A DNA stretch of 64,000 bases from Cryptomeria japonica (taxonomy: Eukaryota; Streptophyta; Pinopsida; Cupressales; Cupressaceae), in NCBI RefSeq assembly GCF_030272615.1, contig NC_081406.1, positions 246,811,218 through 246,875,217 on the forward strand, given 5' to 3'. Positions 20,854 to 32,915 of the stretch are shown piece after piece. A program made the translations under genes and the position numbers. A model generated the notes under the pieces. That model was not told the DNA's origin. It made no database searches and saw nothing but the letters and a program-made list of their open reading frames with translations. Within the stretch, counting starts at the first letter, position 1. Each line of letters begins with the position of its first letter.

Positions 20854-22695
20854 ATGCAGAGTCGACAATATCCATTGATCACACGGGAGAATCGACCGGA
20901 CTGTTTCATGCTACGACATAGACTCAGGAGCACAGAGAGAGACACGTTAGCTGGACTGGGATTGTATTACATCACATATATGCCCAAGATTAGGGCAAAC
21001 ACAGGATTGCTTACCGCATTGGCAGAGCGATGGCATTCGGAGACTTCCTCATTCCATTTGGCGACTGGTGAGGCGACAGTGACATTAGAGGATGTATGGC
21101 GCATCCTCCGCATTCTGATACATGGGGAGATGATAGAGTATGACCCAGTGACAGGGAAAGACGCGTTATGCAGACTGTTTGAGTGTGACGCAGAGGATCT
21201 AGACATTGTCGAGAGGGAGATTCGGTGGGAGACTATGGCAGCCGAGTATGAGCAGCGATGTGTGGTGATAGCAGTGGTGATAGCATGTCTTCTGGTAGGT
21301 GACAGATGAGGACATGGATTCCCTATTGGTTGGGGAAGAGTATTAGAGCAGATGGTGACAGAGGGGACAGTGTATGCATGGGGACCATGTGTACTTGCTA
21401 TGTTATATTTCCAGCTGCATCAGATAGCATATCAGGGAGTGCAGACACTGAGTTGTGGAGTGTCATTGCTTCAGGTATGGGCATTTGAGCATATTGCCAT
21501 ATGTCGGCCGATTACAGATAGACAGGTTGTACCACACCGACCATATGTGTACAACTATGGTGGAGCACTGAGACAGGGTCCATTTGGATACATATTATAC
21601 TGGCGACATGAGCTAGACAGACTGAGAGAGTTCATATGGAGGCCATATCGAGATTGCCCCGGATGGTCAGATGATCATGAGGAGTTACCATACTGCAGAC
21701 AGGAGAGGTACTTGATTGGGCAACCAGTGAACCGCCAGAGAGTGATTGAGTTATACCTTCCAGAGAGAGTTCGGTGACAGTTTGGAGAGACACAGGATGT
21801 TCCTTGGAGGACTGCATGCTTTGCTCGATCTCACCGAGAGACGAGTCAGTGGGGTAGTATGATTCAGCCACGTATAGCATATGCCGACTTTGCACAGTTA
21901 CAGCAGAGACAGTGGGATTGGATGTCAGATGTGGTAGATGCTGGGACTACAGAGGAGTATGAGACATGGTTCACACAGCAACGGCCAGTGCCTTTGACCG
22001 ATCCGGATATTCCAGTACCGAGGAGACAGGAGGACTTCCCACTCACAGGAGAGGAGGGAGATGATGAGGACGAGGAGGATGACGAGGCTGATGAGGATGA
22101 GGGTGATGGAGAGGAGGACGGAGCTGATGGAGGTGATGGGGAGGATGAGGGAGATGATGGTGGGGAGGATGATGAGGAGCCAGACACAGCGGATCAGGAG
22201 ACTTTGCAGGATATTCCCATAGAGCCAGAGATAGCTAGGACAGAGGAGATAGACATGTACCGGGCTACCATAGCGAGCCAGCAGGATTATATTGCAACAT
22301 TGGAGAGACAGCATGAGCAGTTCAGAGCGGAGATAGCCAGACTCACAGAGGCTCGGGATACAGCCATAGTTCAGGCACAGCGAGAGGGACAGAGAGTCAC
22401 TGAGTTCATTGGGTCGATCAGGGATGCCAGTGCACGGGAGATGGCACAGATGCTGGTAGAGACCGGCGAGGAGAGACTGTACTGGAGGACACTATATGAG
22501 GGTGCAGTTCCACCAGAGCGGAGAGCACCTTCATATCGGGCACGATCGAGGACAGAGAGCAGGTCACGCTCTCGGAGGTCATTGAGCAGCATAGGAGGGA
22601 GTGGACCAATGAGACCACCGCAGCCAGGACCAGGACCAGGTACATCATCTACGAGACATGGCAGGGATGAGGAGGACAGAGGGAGCACCCAGTGA
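20854..22695 (+). pseudogene. A antisense plant-mobile-domain (PMD) protein
   Basis: PMD proteins occur in plants as MAIN-type nuclear factors and as frames carried by transposons. One frame runs from the ATG at 20854 (MQSRQYPLIT) to 22695, broken only by TGA codons at 21307-21309 and 21775-21777. Order: PMD core (TGLLTALAERWHSE, SSFHLATGEATVTLEDVWRI), then YAWGPCVLAMLYFQLHQIAY and RPYVYNYGGALRQG; an Asp/Glu-rich block (22050-22190); a coiled coil (22240-22420); and an Arg/Ser-rich tail near residue 570 onward with a Pro/Gly stretch. It is antisense to the element and would need its own promoter. Both stops could be C-to-T changes. Because the LTRs are nearly identical, the stops may have been inherited from the parent copy. 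Confidence 0.82.
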
Positions 22696-23819
22696 CAGAG
22701 GCACGTGCTCCATATGACAGATAGTGGACATTATGTAGTTTGACATTATGTAGTCAGCCTGCGGGCCATACTTAGGACAGACAGTCCGATTTTGTACTCC
22801 GACATTATTATGATATGTGATATGATATGCATCGATATGATGGATGCAATATGTTATGACTTATGGTTTTTTTGCATGTATGGATGACTTATGCACTGGT
22901 TTATGAACATGTATGGATGCATTTTTATGTATTTTTGATGCATTTATGAAATGAAATGGATAAAATGCTTGATGTAATATGTGATGGAATACAAATGTAC
23001 TAACCAAATGGATGCAGGATGCAGCATATGTGCGTGGATATCAGAGCACTAGACCGAACTGACTATCCGACCGGACGGAAGAAATGTTAGTAAGAAGAAA
23101 TGAGATAGAAGACAGTTAGAGATGATGAAAATTTGCTTTCAGTAATGCACTTTGTAGGTGAGAACCTTTATTTTTATTTAGCAAAATGGATGCGTAGCAT
23201 CATGGCATTGAAGGCCAGAGCTAAAATGCAACCCTTTTTGCAAAAAAACAGACACAGCATAGACAAACGACAATCATAATCAAAAAAGAAAAGGATCATG
23301 AACCATCCCGGTCACTCTAAATCACTTAGTGACATCATCGAGCAACATAGGAACATGATCGAAGCCAAAGATAAATCAATAAAAAGATAAGACTCACAAA
23401 TTCAAGCAAATCAAACAAACATCTTGATCTTCATTGTCAAAAGTTGAACGTGCTGATAGGACGATCATGCTGTCTGGTTTCAGGAAATGCGGTACCCCGT
23501 CTAAGACAGGACACAGTCTGGTTTCGAGTATACCACACCCTGTATAAGACCCATGATAATGTGACAAGGACAAATGATTTTTTTTGATGCTGATATTCAA
23601 TTGATAAGACAATTTTGATCAATTTGAATGTTTGGTTTGATTGAAAAGGTTCATCTATTTATGCATGATTTCATTAAAGCACGATGTTGGATTGCGAGTG
23701 TCGTTGGATGAATGCTCAGTGATCTGTCGATGCATAAAGGGAATACTTTATTGCAAAAATGCGTGTTTTTGTTTTTGTTTTGTTTTCGAGTTTTACAATT
23801 TTTTTTTTTGTGTTCATTT

Positions 23820-24075
23820 TTTTTTTCAGGACTTTATTTGATTTTTAGGGATTATTTCAGGACGTTATTCGATTTTTTTTTTTAGATTTTTTTCAGGACA
23901 TTTTTAAATGTTTTTGAGATTTTTTCAGGACATTTTTTGATTTTTTTTTTTTGGGGGATTATTGCAGGACATTATTTGATTTTTTTGGAATTTTTTTATA
24001 TTTTTTTTCAGGACATTTTTCAATTTTTAAGACTTTCTTCAGGACTTTTTTGGATTTTTATGACTTTTTCAAATT
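23820..24075. repeat. Degenerate array of TTTCAGGACATTTTTTGATTTT units
   Basis: At least eight copies of a CAGGAC(A/T/G)TT(A/T)TT core separated by T-runs of 5-15 bases, with unit lengths of roughly 25-45 bp. On the element's sense strand this is an A-rich tract punctuated by GTCCTG. Slippage of a poly(T)-linked unit would explain it. Confidence 0.8.
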
Positions 24076-24726
24076 TTGCCCCCAGTGTCTAGCAATGCAA
24101 GGAATATGACAAATGGATAAATAGGCTTGCTGCAATGATGGTGGATAGAGAGAAGACAAAGGCCTTTTATTATGGAGACAATATGGATGCAATTTTCAAG
24201 GGCTATTGCTTGATGGGACAAGAGACTGGATATGACAATGTAAAGCAGGAACATGGCATGAGGGACATGTCAAGAGGTTTTTGAAAAACATGTTTAAATT
24301 TTTGTGTCCTTATGTCAAATCAAGATCGAGGAATGAAACAGAGTGTATGGATAGCAATAAGATATGGATAGGATAAGCAAGACCAAGAATGGATAAGGGA
24401 CATGGACTGAAGGTCAGGATTGGCTAAGGGATAGTGGCAGAAAGTTGCAATAAGCTAGGGAATATGGATGAAAGGTTATAATAAGCAAATGGATAAATGA
24501 CCAAAAGCTATGATGGACTAAAAGCTGCAAGCATGATGCTCATGAAGATCCTCAGCCTTGTCAAGATCAAAGGTGGAAAGGGAAACTGGACATGAGGGAC
24601 AATAGGATAATGGAGGGTAATGACAGGGGTATGATAGGATAATGGAACAATGAAGGACAAAAGGATATGAAGGAGGAAACCTGCCCCCAAGTGTGGTGTG
24701 CAAGAAGTTCATGGATTACACATGAC

Positions 24727-24786
24727 GCCTGTTTGCCAGGTTTTCATCATGGTACTTGCCCAAGGCGCCTGTTTGCCAGGTTTTCA
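24727..24786. repeat. Two copies of GCCTGTTTGCCAGGTTTTCA, 40 bp apart
   Basis: Identical 20-mers (preceded by C in both) start at 24727 and 24767. The core GCCTGTTTGCCAGG is itself nearly self-complementary (CCTG...CAGG). The use of this repeat is unknown. Confidence 0.8.
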
Positions 24787-25017
24787 CCAGTGGACGAATT
24801 ATTTTTCTTTATTTTTTTTTTTTCTTTTGTTCTTTTTTTTTTGTATTTTGACTTTTTCAGAAGAAGATGGACACATGATAGGGGATGGAAGAAGGACTCA
24901 AGTGTCTTTTTATTTGGATAGTAGCCTTGAAAAGAATGGACCAGGACCTTTAAAAGTATGCTTAAAGACGTTGATAGGATAAGGACATGGACAATGAGAT
25001 GAAACTAAGGCAATGAT

Positions 25018-27538
25018 TTATGCAAAGGATTGGATCAAAGGGATCGAAGGATGGAAAATATGGATTGGATAATGGATAGGGTATTGGAAGAATTGGGCTT
25101 GAGTGGATGGAAATGAAGGCAAGATCGACATTGGCACACACCTTGAGGGGTGATGGACTGATGGAGGAAAGACATATTTTGGATATTGAGATTTTGATGG
25201 AGGAATAGCGTGGGATTTTGGGACATAAGGGCCCAAAATGGATGAAGAAGGTGATGGAGGAACAAATTTGAGAGGGTTGGATGGAGGAATAGCAATTTTG
25301 GATGCCAAGTTGGATGGTTCTTTTTGTGCTTCAAGGAGCTTCTTAGGGATCCACATGGTTTTTGATTTTTCATGCTTTTGTGGTTCCTTGGAGTGCATTG
25401 CTTGCACAAGGGATTTAGGAACCCATATATATTTTGACTTTGCTTTATTTTTCTCAGTGGGCCTTTGTGGCCTTTTGGATTTTTCTTTTTCTTTATAGAT
25501 CATATTGTTCTTTGTTTTGACATGTCGATTAGATTGGACATGTTGATCTTTGAATACATGTGGATTTCTAGACTTATGATGCTTATACTTGGCATCCAAA
25601 TTGCTTGGAAGACGGAATGAATGTTGGTGTGGATGGGAATGATATGGAGGCATGTGGGATGGATGGAAGGTTCTCCAAGATGTGTGCCTTTGCTGATGTT
25701 GCATAGGAGATGGAGGGATATAGGGACCTAGAATGGATGGAAGCGATGATGGGGAAGGTGGACATTTGGATTTTGACTTTGAAGGGATACCAACGCCTTG
25801 AGTGTGAGCTCTGTAGCCATGACCATTAGTATACTCTTTGATATGGAGGGGTTCTTTCTCATGAAGGTCTACTCCTTTGCCTTTATCAATATTTTGACTT
25901 GTAGGATACTCTTTGCTTTGGGAAGAAGACGCGAGTCCATTATGAGGTGGATATGATATGAGAGAAACAATGAGATCTTGAAGTGGATCGGATTGCACCA
26001 AAGTGGAAGAACCCATTATGCATGTCGAGGGTTCATGAACATCTTGCACTGACATGTTAAAATCATGAGGGGGATTAGGATCATGAGGGGGACTAGGATT
26101 ATGTAGTGGACATGGTTCAATGATGGGCTCTTCAAGAGATGGAATGGGAGGAATAATGGGATCACCAAAAGAAATGCACTCTTGGAGTGGATATGCTGGA
26201 TTAGGACGTGGAGATGGAGGAACAAGTGGATCTTGTGGAGGATCTGAAGGAATGATTTGATCTTGACAAGGAGGAAGATCATTGGAATCTTCTTTAAAGG
26301 TGCTTTGCTCTTGACTTTCAATGGGATCATCGGAAAGGATGGAAGGGATATCTTGATCTTTCTGAGGAAGTGGAATGTCAATGGGATTTGAAAGGACATT
26401 TTGCTCATTAAATGGAATGGGATCCTTTGGGATTGGATGGACTAGGATATCTTGATCTTGCTCGGGGAGTGGAATGTCAATAGGACTTTGGATAGGATGG
26501 ACAAGAATAGGGGAATCATCATGAGTGTCTGGGAGGATGAGATCCTGGTCAACAATTGGATGGGATGATAAGGTTTTGGGATCTTGATCTTGATCTGTTT
26601 CAAGACATGTTTCTTTGTGCTCTAAATTATCCTCTTGACATGGAGTTGGACTTTGAATATGCATGGGGGATTTTGGCAAGGGATTAATGCTTTGGCATGA
26701 AGGAAAGGCAATTTGAACATTTGTAAGATCAGACATTCCAATCATAAAGCTTTCTTGCATCTTAGATTTGGATCCACTTTTTGGTATTCGAGGAATCACT
26801 TCTTGTTGAGGGACACCTGTCATCAACATTTGTGTGGCCTTCATTTGATCTGGTGTTAAAGGTGTTGCATTAAACAATGGATTGTTTATTATTTTGAGTG
26901 TGGACTTTTGAGGAATAGTCACTATCAATGCCTTTGAAGCACGTTTACTCATCAAGGTGGGTTGGAGTTCTTGTTGCACATTTTCATCATTTGGATGTAG
27001 AGAGAAACCTAACAACTCACCGCCTTGTTGTTTTTGCACATTAATTTGCTTACTTGAGGAGGTCACATTACTCATCATGTCAAGATATTTTTGTGGGAAC
27101 CTTTTAAAGAGCTTATTCAAGAATTTATCCATCTTTTTTGTCAACTTTGGATCCTTAAGGTACATAACAACATCATCCGAGACATCGAAATCTGATGAAG
27201 AGTCTGGTTGGACATTTGGATTTGTTTCTTGGTGAATGCCTTGATTTAAATCACATCCTTGAGATAGAGTTGGTTCTTCATACAGTGTTTGTATTTCCTG
27301 TTGCAAGCTGGACTGATTCCAATTGAAAGGTGCATTTCCTGGTTTCATCGGTACAAACATTGGTTCATATAATGGAGGTGGTTCAAGTTGAACCGTTCCA
27401 TATGGTGGTAGAGATGTGTTTAATAAACCTTCAACTTGCACTGTTTGACTAGTTTGAAACTGCGAATTTACTATGTTCACTCATCTGATACATTGGTTCA
27501 CTCATCTTCTTAGATCTTGATCTTGTCTCAACAGGCAT
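25018..27538 (-). CDS. A sense frame, 820+ codons, Pro/Ser/His-rich, unknown function
   Basis: A continuous open frame runs from 27480 to 25018; an ATG just upstream at 27538 (MPVETRSRSKKM) is one frame off, so a one-base shift near 27480 may have detached the natural start. Otherwise the first Met in the long frame is about residue 40. Features: an N-terminal part with a Lys-rich helix (DPKLTKKMDKFLNKLFKRF), long Asp/Pro/Gln repeats with recurring PIDIPLP and QDQD blocks, a His-rich part, and a pair of related blocks KYIWVPKSLVQAM and KTMWIPKKLLEAQ near the C-terminus. No zinc knuckle, gag core or enzyme motif is seen. It takes the place of gag-pol. Persistence of 820 codons without a stop suggests it mattered until recently. 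Confidence 0.62.
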
Positions 27539-29825
27539 GTCACTTATGCAAATGCGATTTTTTTGGAATTTTTCAAGGATAATATATGATATGCAACTAA
27601 ATGCAAACTAAATAGATGAATATACAATCTATGTTTTTGGTTGTTTTGAAGATTTTGACAAACTTTTGAAATGCAAATCTAAGAGATGGACCTTTAGGAA
27701 ATTGAAATGATGTCTAGACCTCAAAGGACAAAAGGACTGAATGGACAAAGGACAAAATGACAATGTCTCCCCTATATGCTTGGATACTAAGCTAGGTTTG
27801 ACGAAATGATATTGATGACAAAAAGGACAAAAGACTTGATGAGGTCTAGACTTCTTAACAATGACTTAAGGTTTATCAAAGATTTGGATTGCTCAAGTAT
27901 GACAAGACCTAGGTTTTTGAGACTATATGCAAAAGGATAATTAATATGCAAATGATCTTAATATGATATGATAAAGACTTAGGCTTAATGAAGAGACTTG
28001 GGATATGCAAATGCAAATGTATGACAATGTCCACCTAAGATGAAACCTAAGGTTTAATTATGAAATGATATTGCTCTTATGCAAGAGGACATATGTAAAT
28101 GGATGACTTTTATTGATATGCAAAAGAAGTATGACTTAGGTGAATCCTAACTTTGATACTTGATAATGACTTTGCTAAATGCAAACTAGGATGAACCTAA
28201 ACGTAAGTGACATAAGAGTTGAGACAAGTTTTTGACCAATGTTGGATAACCATGCTTGAAGTATGATCTTTGAATCTTGTTGAATGTTTGTTGGATGAAT
28301 GTCCTTGGTGTTTGATCTTATGTTATATCAATGTGTTTGTTCTTGAAATGGTATTCAACTTTTGACAATCAAAGAATGCAAGATGTTATAACTTAGACTC
28401 AAGACAATCATGCTCATTTCCACATTCCCTAGGGTAGGCAAAGACATTAGGTACTTGAGAGGTAGACTCATTATGAGATTCAAGGAGAATACATAGATGC
28501 TTGACCCCACGGGCTCCCCTCCACGGCACTCACTTCTCAGGGCAGCCAAGCATCAGTCCCCATGGAATCTCCCCATGGCGAACTTAGTATCTCTTCCAAG
28601 TATCCGAATTTGTCCTTCTCAAGCAACTAGAAGGGTTTTTGGCCTCTAAAAACAAGGTATGTAGTAAGGATTTCTGTTAAGCATTACTCCTTGATGTCAT
28701 GCAAGCATGATTTAGACATTAAGCCCATCAAGATACCAAACAAATGTAGTCGCGCAAGCGCAATTTAGACCAAGAGGCCCTACTTAGATGTTGATATGAG
28801 AAAGAGTTCAAGGGTCATCACTTCCCAAGTAACTGCAATTCCCACGTAACACTTCCTTCAAAGCTTTCACCCATCAGGTATTTGTTTATAGTGAGTTAGA
28901 ATGCCAAGGAATTCTAGCCGTACTCACTTTGGGTCGTTCCCTTCTCACGATTATCACTCACTTGCTAAAGTAAAGTGGTCGGGAAGGCAGGCCCTCTAAA
29001 GGAGACACTCAATCAACAACACAAGCATGGTATCAAAGATCTGGATTTCTGATCACCCTATGAAGGATGAGAGCATACTCTCCTACTCCAATGTCATACT
29101 TAAAAAACAAAGCAAACAAGGGTTCATTTCCAACCTATTTAAAAAATCACTAAGTGCCTAATTAAAAACTCAAACACACAATTTGGTTGTTTCTCCAAGG
29201 CAACCTGCAAAACACATGTCAGAAGTTTGATTTGTTGTCTTTGACCATCGAATCTGCATAACACATGTTAGTAGTTTGATTTTTGGTCTTTGTCATGCAT
29301 ATGCCAAGATCCTGCACAAATAATTAGTACCAAAATCCAAAGCATAGATGATCTGATTTATCAAAATTATCAAAAAAAATTAAGAATTTCAGTCCACTTT
29401 GAGAAGGCATAACTTTCTCATCCCAGCTCCGAATTACAAACCATTTGATGCATTGGAAAGGTATTCAAATAATCTAGAACCGAATTTCGGAAACATCAAT
29501 GATGTCTCATCATGTTTACGGGCACCATATTTGTCCAAAAATGCACCGAAAACCCTCAAAATTGCAATTTACTAAAACATATAAAAACTTTCAAGTAAAA
29601 CCTGCATTTTTCACCTCTGATCTGGACTTTACACAGGCGCAGAAGATAGGACACAAGCACAAAATGTATTGACACAGGCGCAAGACTCTTCAACACAAGC
29701 GCAAGATTCTTCACACAGGCGCAGGATGTGTCTCGAATGCACTGCACGACCCTGTTTTTGAGTTTTGACCTGCAAATCAGCTTAGAAGGACTCCAAAACA
29801 CAGTAAGATGGTTAGAAGGTTAGTA
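27539..29825 (-). other. A leader between primer site and sense frame
   Basis: No gene is visible in these 2.3 kb. A GC-rich block near 28500-28570 (CCCACGGGCTCCCCTCCACGG) stands out from AT-rich surroundings, and a repeated pair of CAAAACACATGTCAGAAGTTTGATTT-like sentences lies near 29210-29290. Long leaders are common in Tat-type elements. Confidence 0.6.
29631..29723. repeat. Five phased copies of ACACARGCGCA beside the primer site
   Basis: ACACAGGCGCA or ACACAAGCRCA starts at 29631, 29651, 29672, 29693 and 29713, that is every 20-21 bp. All lie in one orientation about 100 bp from the primer-binding site. The motif is the same as in 20569-20677 near the other end of the interior. Confidence 0.88.
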
Positions 29826-29843
29826 TTCACGTCGGGTTCACCA
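29826..29843 (-). other. A primer-binding site, non-Met type
   Basis: The minus strand reads TGGTGAACCCGACGTGAA five bases inside the LTR. It begins with TGG as needed for a tRNA CCA end but is not the usual Met site. Element B has the same sequence with one change (39494-39511). I cannot name the tRNA. Confidence 0.75.
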
Positions 29844-29848
29844 TTTAA

Positions 29849-31446
29849 TGTGGAGTATAAATTAGGATTCATTACAAGATAAGTAGATCAAATCAAAACA
29901 TTAAACATGATAGCTCAATCAAAAGAAATACTCATTGCAATGAACCTAATCACAATGCACATTCAATAGAGGTATGAAAATGAAGCATTCAAAAGAAAAC
30001 ATTATGCAAACCAGACTCAAGATTGAATACTCCTTCCATGCAGCTCCATTGTTGTTCTTTCCTCTTCAATAGTTTTGTGGATCTCACCTACAAGTGCTCT
30101 CACAATTGAAAGCAAAAAGCTCAAGAGTACTAGAACTAAAATTTGATAGTTTGACAGCAATTCGGATTTCAAGAAGTAATTGAAGGGGTTGATTGAAGAA
30201 AAATTATCCAATTTATAGAGAAATTGGAGAAATCACAAAATTGGCATGATGCAATTCAAATGGAAATTGCAAATCAATATGTTAATTATGACAAATTATG
30301 CAAATTATGCACTTTCCATGCACAATTTTGATTGATTGATTATGACACATTTCATGTCAAAATTGATTGATTAATCAATTATGACAATTTCATGACAAAT
30401 TGAAATGCCACTCCCATAGAATTAGGAGATGAAATAGGAGGGAAAAAGAATTAGAAATTTGAAAATTAGGAAATTGAAATTGATGACCAATTAGGAAATT
30501 GGAATTAGAAATTGATGAAAAATAGGATTTAGTGAATTAGTGAATTAATTAATAATTTTTCATTTATTAATCAATTCACAAAGAGGAATAATTAGACAAT
30601 TAAATAAAGATTTAATTGTAATAAGAAGACTTAGGATTAATAAATAATTTAGTAATCCTAGAGGAAGAAATGGTAAATTAGGTTAAATGACCAAATCATA
30701 AAACCCTAGAAGACGAATTAGAAATGCGAAGATGACAATTAGGTCTTGATTAGAGATAATTAATGTCATGATTTTGAATTGATAAAGGACCAATGCGACA
30801 GAATGATTTGATTGATAGATGCGCCAATTGACAAGGAACAATGACAAATTGATCCAACTTGACATAATTGAGACAGACAATGATCGATAGCAAAATTGAT
30901 TGCAAAATGACAAAATTGACAAAATAGATTGCAAGATGACAAGATTAGACATGACCACGATCAATGACAAATTGATCGTAAAACGACAAGATTGAAGGAT
31001 TGATGATAAATCGACAAGATTGATAAGAGGACAACGATCAATGACAAATTGATCGTAAGATTGACAGGATCGATAAGAGGACAAAACCCTAATTAGGATT
31101 GACGATGTCCAAAATGATGAGATTGATGATAAGATTGATAAGATTGACAGGAGGACAAAACCCTAATTAGGATTGACGATGTCCAAAATGATGACAAATA
31201 AGCATGCTCATTGATGCAATAAGATAAAAATCGATCAAAATCATGACTAGATAATGTTGTCGACAAGACCAAATTCGAGGATGAGATGATTGAAAAATGT
31301 AGAAGAATGACTCGATGTTCACAAATGATAAAGACCAAGTGCGTGACATAGGAGAAATGTTAATGCGACGCAAAAACCTAAAATGAAGCAATGCGCAAAT
31401 GTTAAAGTATGACCTCGCAAGCGTTGACCATTTTTGGGTGTCTACA
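29849..31446 (-). repeat. A 5' LTR
   Basis: 1598 bp, TGTGGAGTAT...GTGTCTACA on the plus strand, offset 11412 bases from the other copy with no length change. It is followed by the AGGGA duplication at 31447-31451. Confidence 0.97.
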
Positions 31447-31451
31447 AGGGA

Positions 31452-32915
31452 AAATGTTGTTTTCCATTTCGGTTTGAAAAAATGTGGATTTCACACCCTT
31501 CTTTGGAAAATTCTATTGCCAAATAGTGGAATATTACTGTGGATGGCTCTTCCATGTTCAAAGTTGCTAAAAGATTAAGAAATATCAAATTCAACATTAA
31601 GATTTGGAACAAAAAGGTTTTTAATGATATTTTTGAATCCAAGAGGAAGCTTAAGGAGGAATTAGAACAGATTCGAAACTCTATTCAGGAAGATGGTTAT
31701 AAGAAGTTCCCCAAGGCTAAAGAAGATGAGGTTCTAGCCAAATTACATAGCACTATATCAAGAGAAGAAATTTACTAGAGGCGGAGATCTAGGGCTATTT
31801 GGCTAGAAGTTGGTGATACAAATACTAAATTCTTTCATATGACATCTATGAAGCATAAAGCAGCTAGCAGAATTTCTGGATTAATTATTGATGACAAAAT
31901 TCTTGTCAAGGATGATGACATAGGTGATGAAGTTGTTAGGTTCTTCTCTAACCTCCTAACAAGCAGCAAGGAAATTGACATTGTTAAGCAGCAAGATCTA
32001 GTTGATAATATTCCTAAGATTATTGAACCTAATCAAAATAAGATATTATCTGCCATCCCTTCAGTTGATGAAATTAAAAAAGCTATTTTCTCCTTTCAAG
32101 GGGATAAGGCTTTAGGCCCGGATGGCTTCCCCATGTTTTTCTTTCAAGAATATTGGCACATTTTTGGGGCTGATACGACCAATGTTGTCAAAGAATTCTT
32201 TGGATCCAAAAGAATTCTTAAAGAAATCAACTCTACTTTCATTGCTTTAATTCCTAAGGTGGCTGGAGTTGATTCTATGGGTAAGTTTAGGCCAATAAGT
32301 CTTTGTAATTCCTTTTACAAGATAATCTCAAAAGTCCTAACTTCTAGATTGCTGGTTGTTCTTCCCCTTGTTATCTCTGAGGAGCAAAAAGGATTTGTCC
32401 CAGGCGGGCAGATTTTGGATTCTATAATTCTTATGCATGAGAATATCCACTCTCTTAATACTGCAAACAAAGAGGGATTTCTCATAAAGCTAGATTTGGC
32501 AAAAGCCTATGATACGGTTGAATGGCAGGTTATTTTTAGGATCATGGAGGCCTTTGGATTTGATGAGAAGGTTATTAAAATCACTAGAGAGCTGATATCT
32601 ACACCAAATTTTTCTATTCTTATAAATGGATCTCCGTCCAGATTTTTTAAATCTTCAAGGGGATTCAGGAAAGGAGATCCTATCTCGCCTATTCTTTTCA
32701 TTATTCTGGTGGAATGTTTGAGCAGATTGATTCAAAAGTTGAAAGAGAATAGAACCATAAAAGGGTTGCAACCCTCTTCTACTAATGTCTTTTGCACACA
32801 TCAACAGTTTGTTGATGATACAATATTGTTGGGATATTCTTCTATTAGCGAAGCTTCTTCCTTCAAAGGTGCTCTTAGATCTTATTCCCTTGCTACTAAA
32901 CAATGGGTTAATTGG
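31452..32915 (+). pseudogene. LINE ORF2, part 2: reverse transcriptase
   Basis: The LINE frame resumes directly after A. Early codons cover the linker (KFNIKIWNKKVFNDIFESK, WLEVGDTNTKFFH), then the reverse transcriptase: DKALGPDGFPMFFFQEYW, FIALIPKV, FRPISLCNSFYKIISKVL, QKGFVPGGQILDSI, LIKLDLAKAYDTVEW, GFRKGDPISPILF and the catalytic QQFVDDTILLG (32808-32840). Catalytic Asp residues (LDLAKAYD, FVDD) are intact. Stops occur near 31527 and 31776; from 31779 to 32915 the frame is open. The frame ends at the ATTGG site where B enters. Confidence 0.9.

Larger units (their letters stand above)
22696..25017. other. A: gene-free region between the two convergent frames
   Basis: No coding sequence is supported. 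It holds ATG-GAT-rich low-complexity DNA, a T-rich repeat array (23820-24075) and a 40-bp-spaced direct repeat (24727-24786). It is the natural place for 3' ends of the two converging transcripts. Short frames here are low-complexity artefacts. Confidence 0.7.
18437..31446 (-). mobile_element. A: young 13-kb non-autonomous Ty3/gypsy-like LTR element with antisense PMD frame
   Basis: Two LTRs of exactly 1598 bp (18437-20034, 29849-31446) differ at about 4 positions by my reading. The target duplication AGGGA is perfect (18432-18436, 31447-31451). The primer site (29826-29843) and polypurine tract (20035-20051) put it on the minus strand. The interior holds a 2.5-kb leader, a long sense frame without recognisable domains (27538-25018), about 2.3 kb without genes, and a PMD frame on the opposite strand (20854-22695). 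No protease, reverse transcriptase, RNase H or integrase is present, so enzymes must come from elsewhere. The layout fits the large Tat-type elements with extra and antisense frames; the lineage is inferred. Confidence 0.93.

Noticed and set aside
21864-22187. Minus-strand poly-Ser frame
   Set aside because: Antisense shadow of the Asp/Glu-rich block (GAT/GAG codons) of the PMD frame in A.
24667-24982. Plus-strand frame with poly-Phe as a membrane protein
   Set aside because: The hydrophobic run is a T-rich tract next to the 40-bp repeat; composition artefact.
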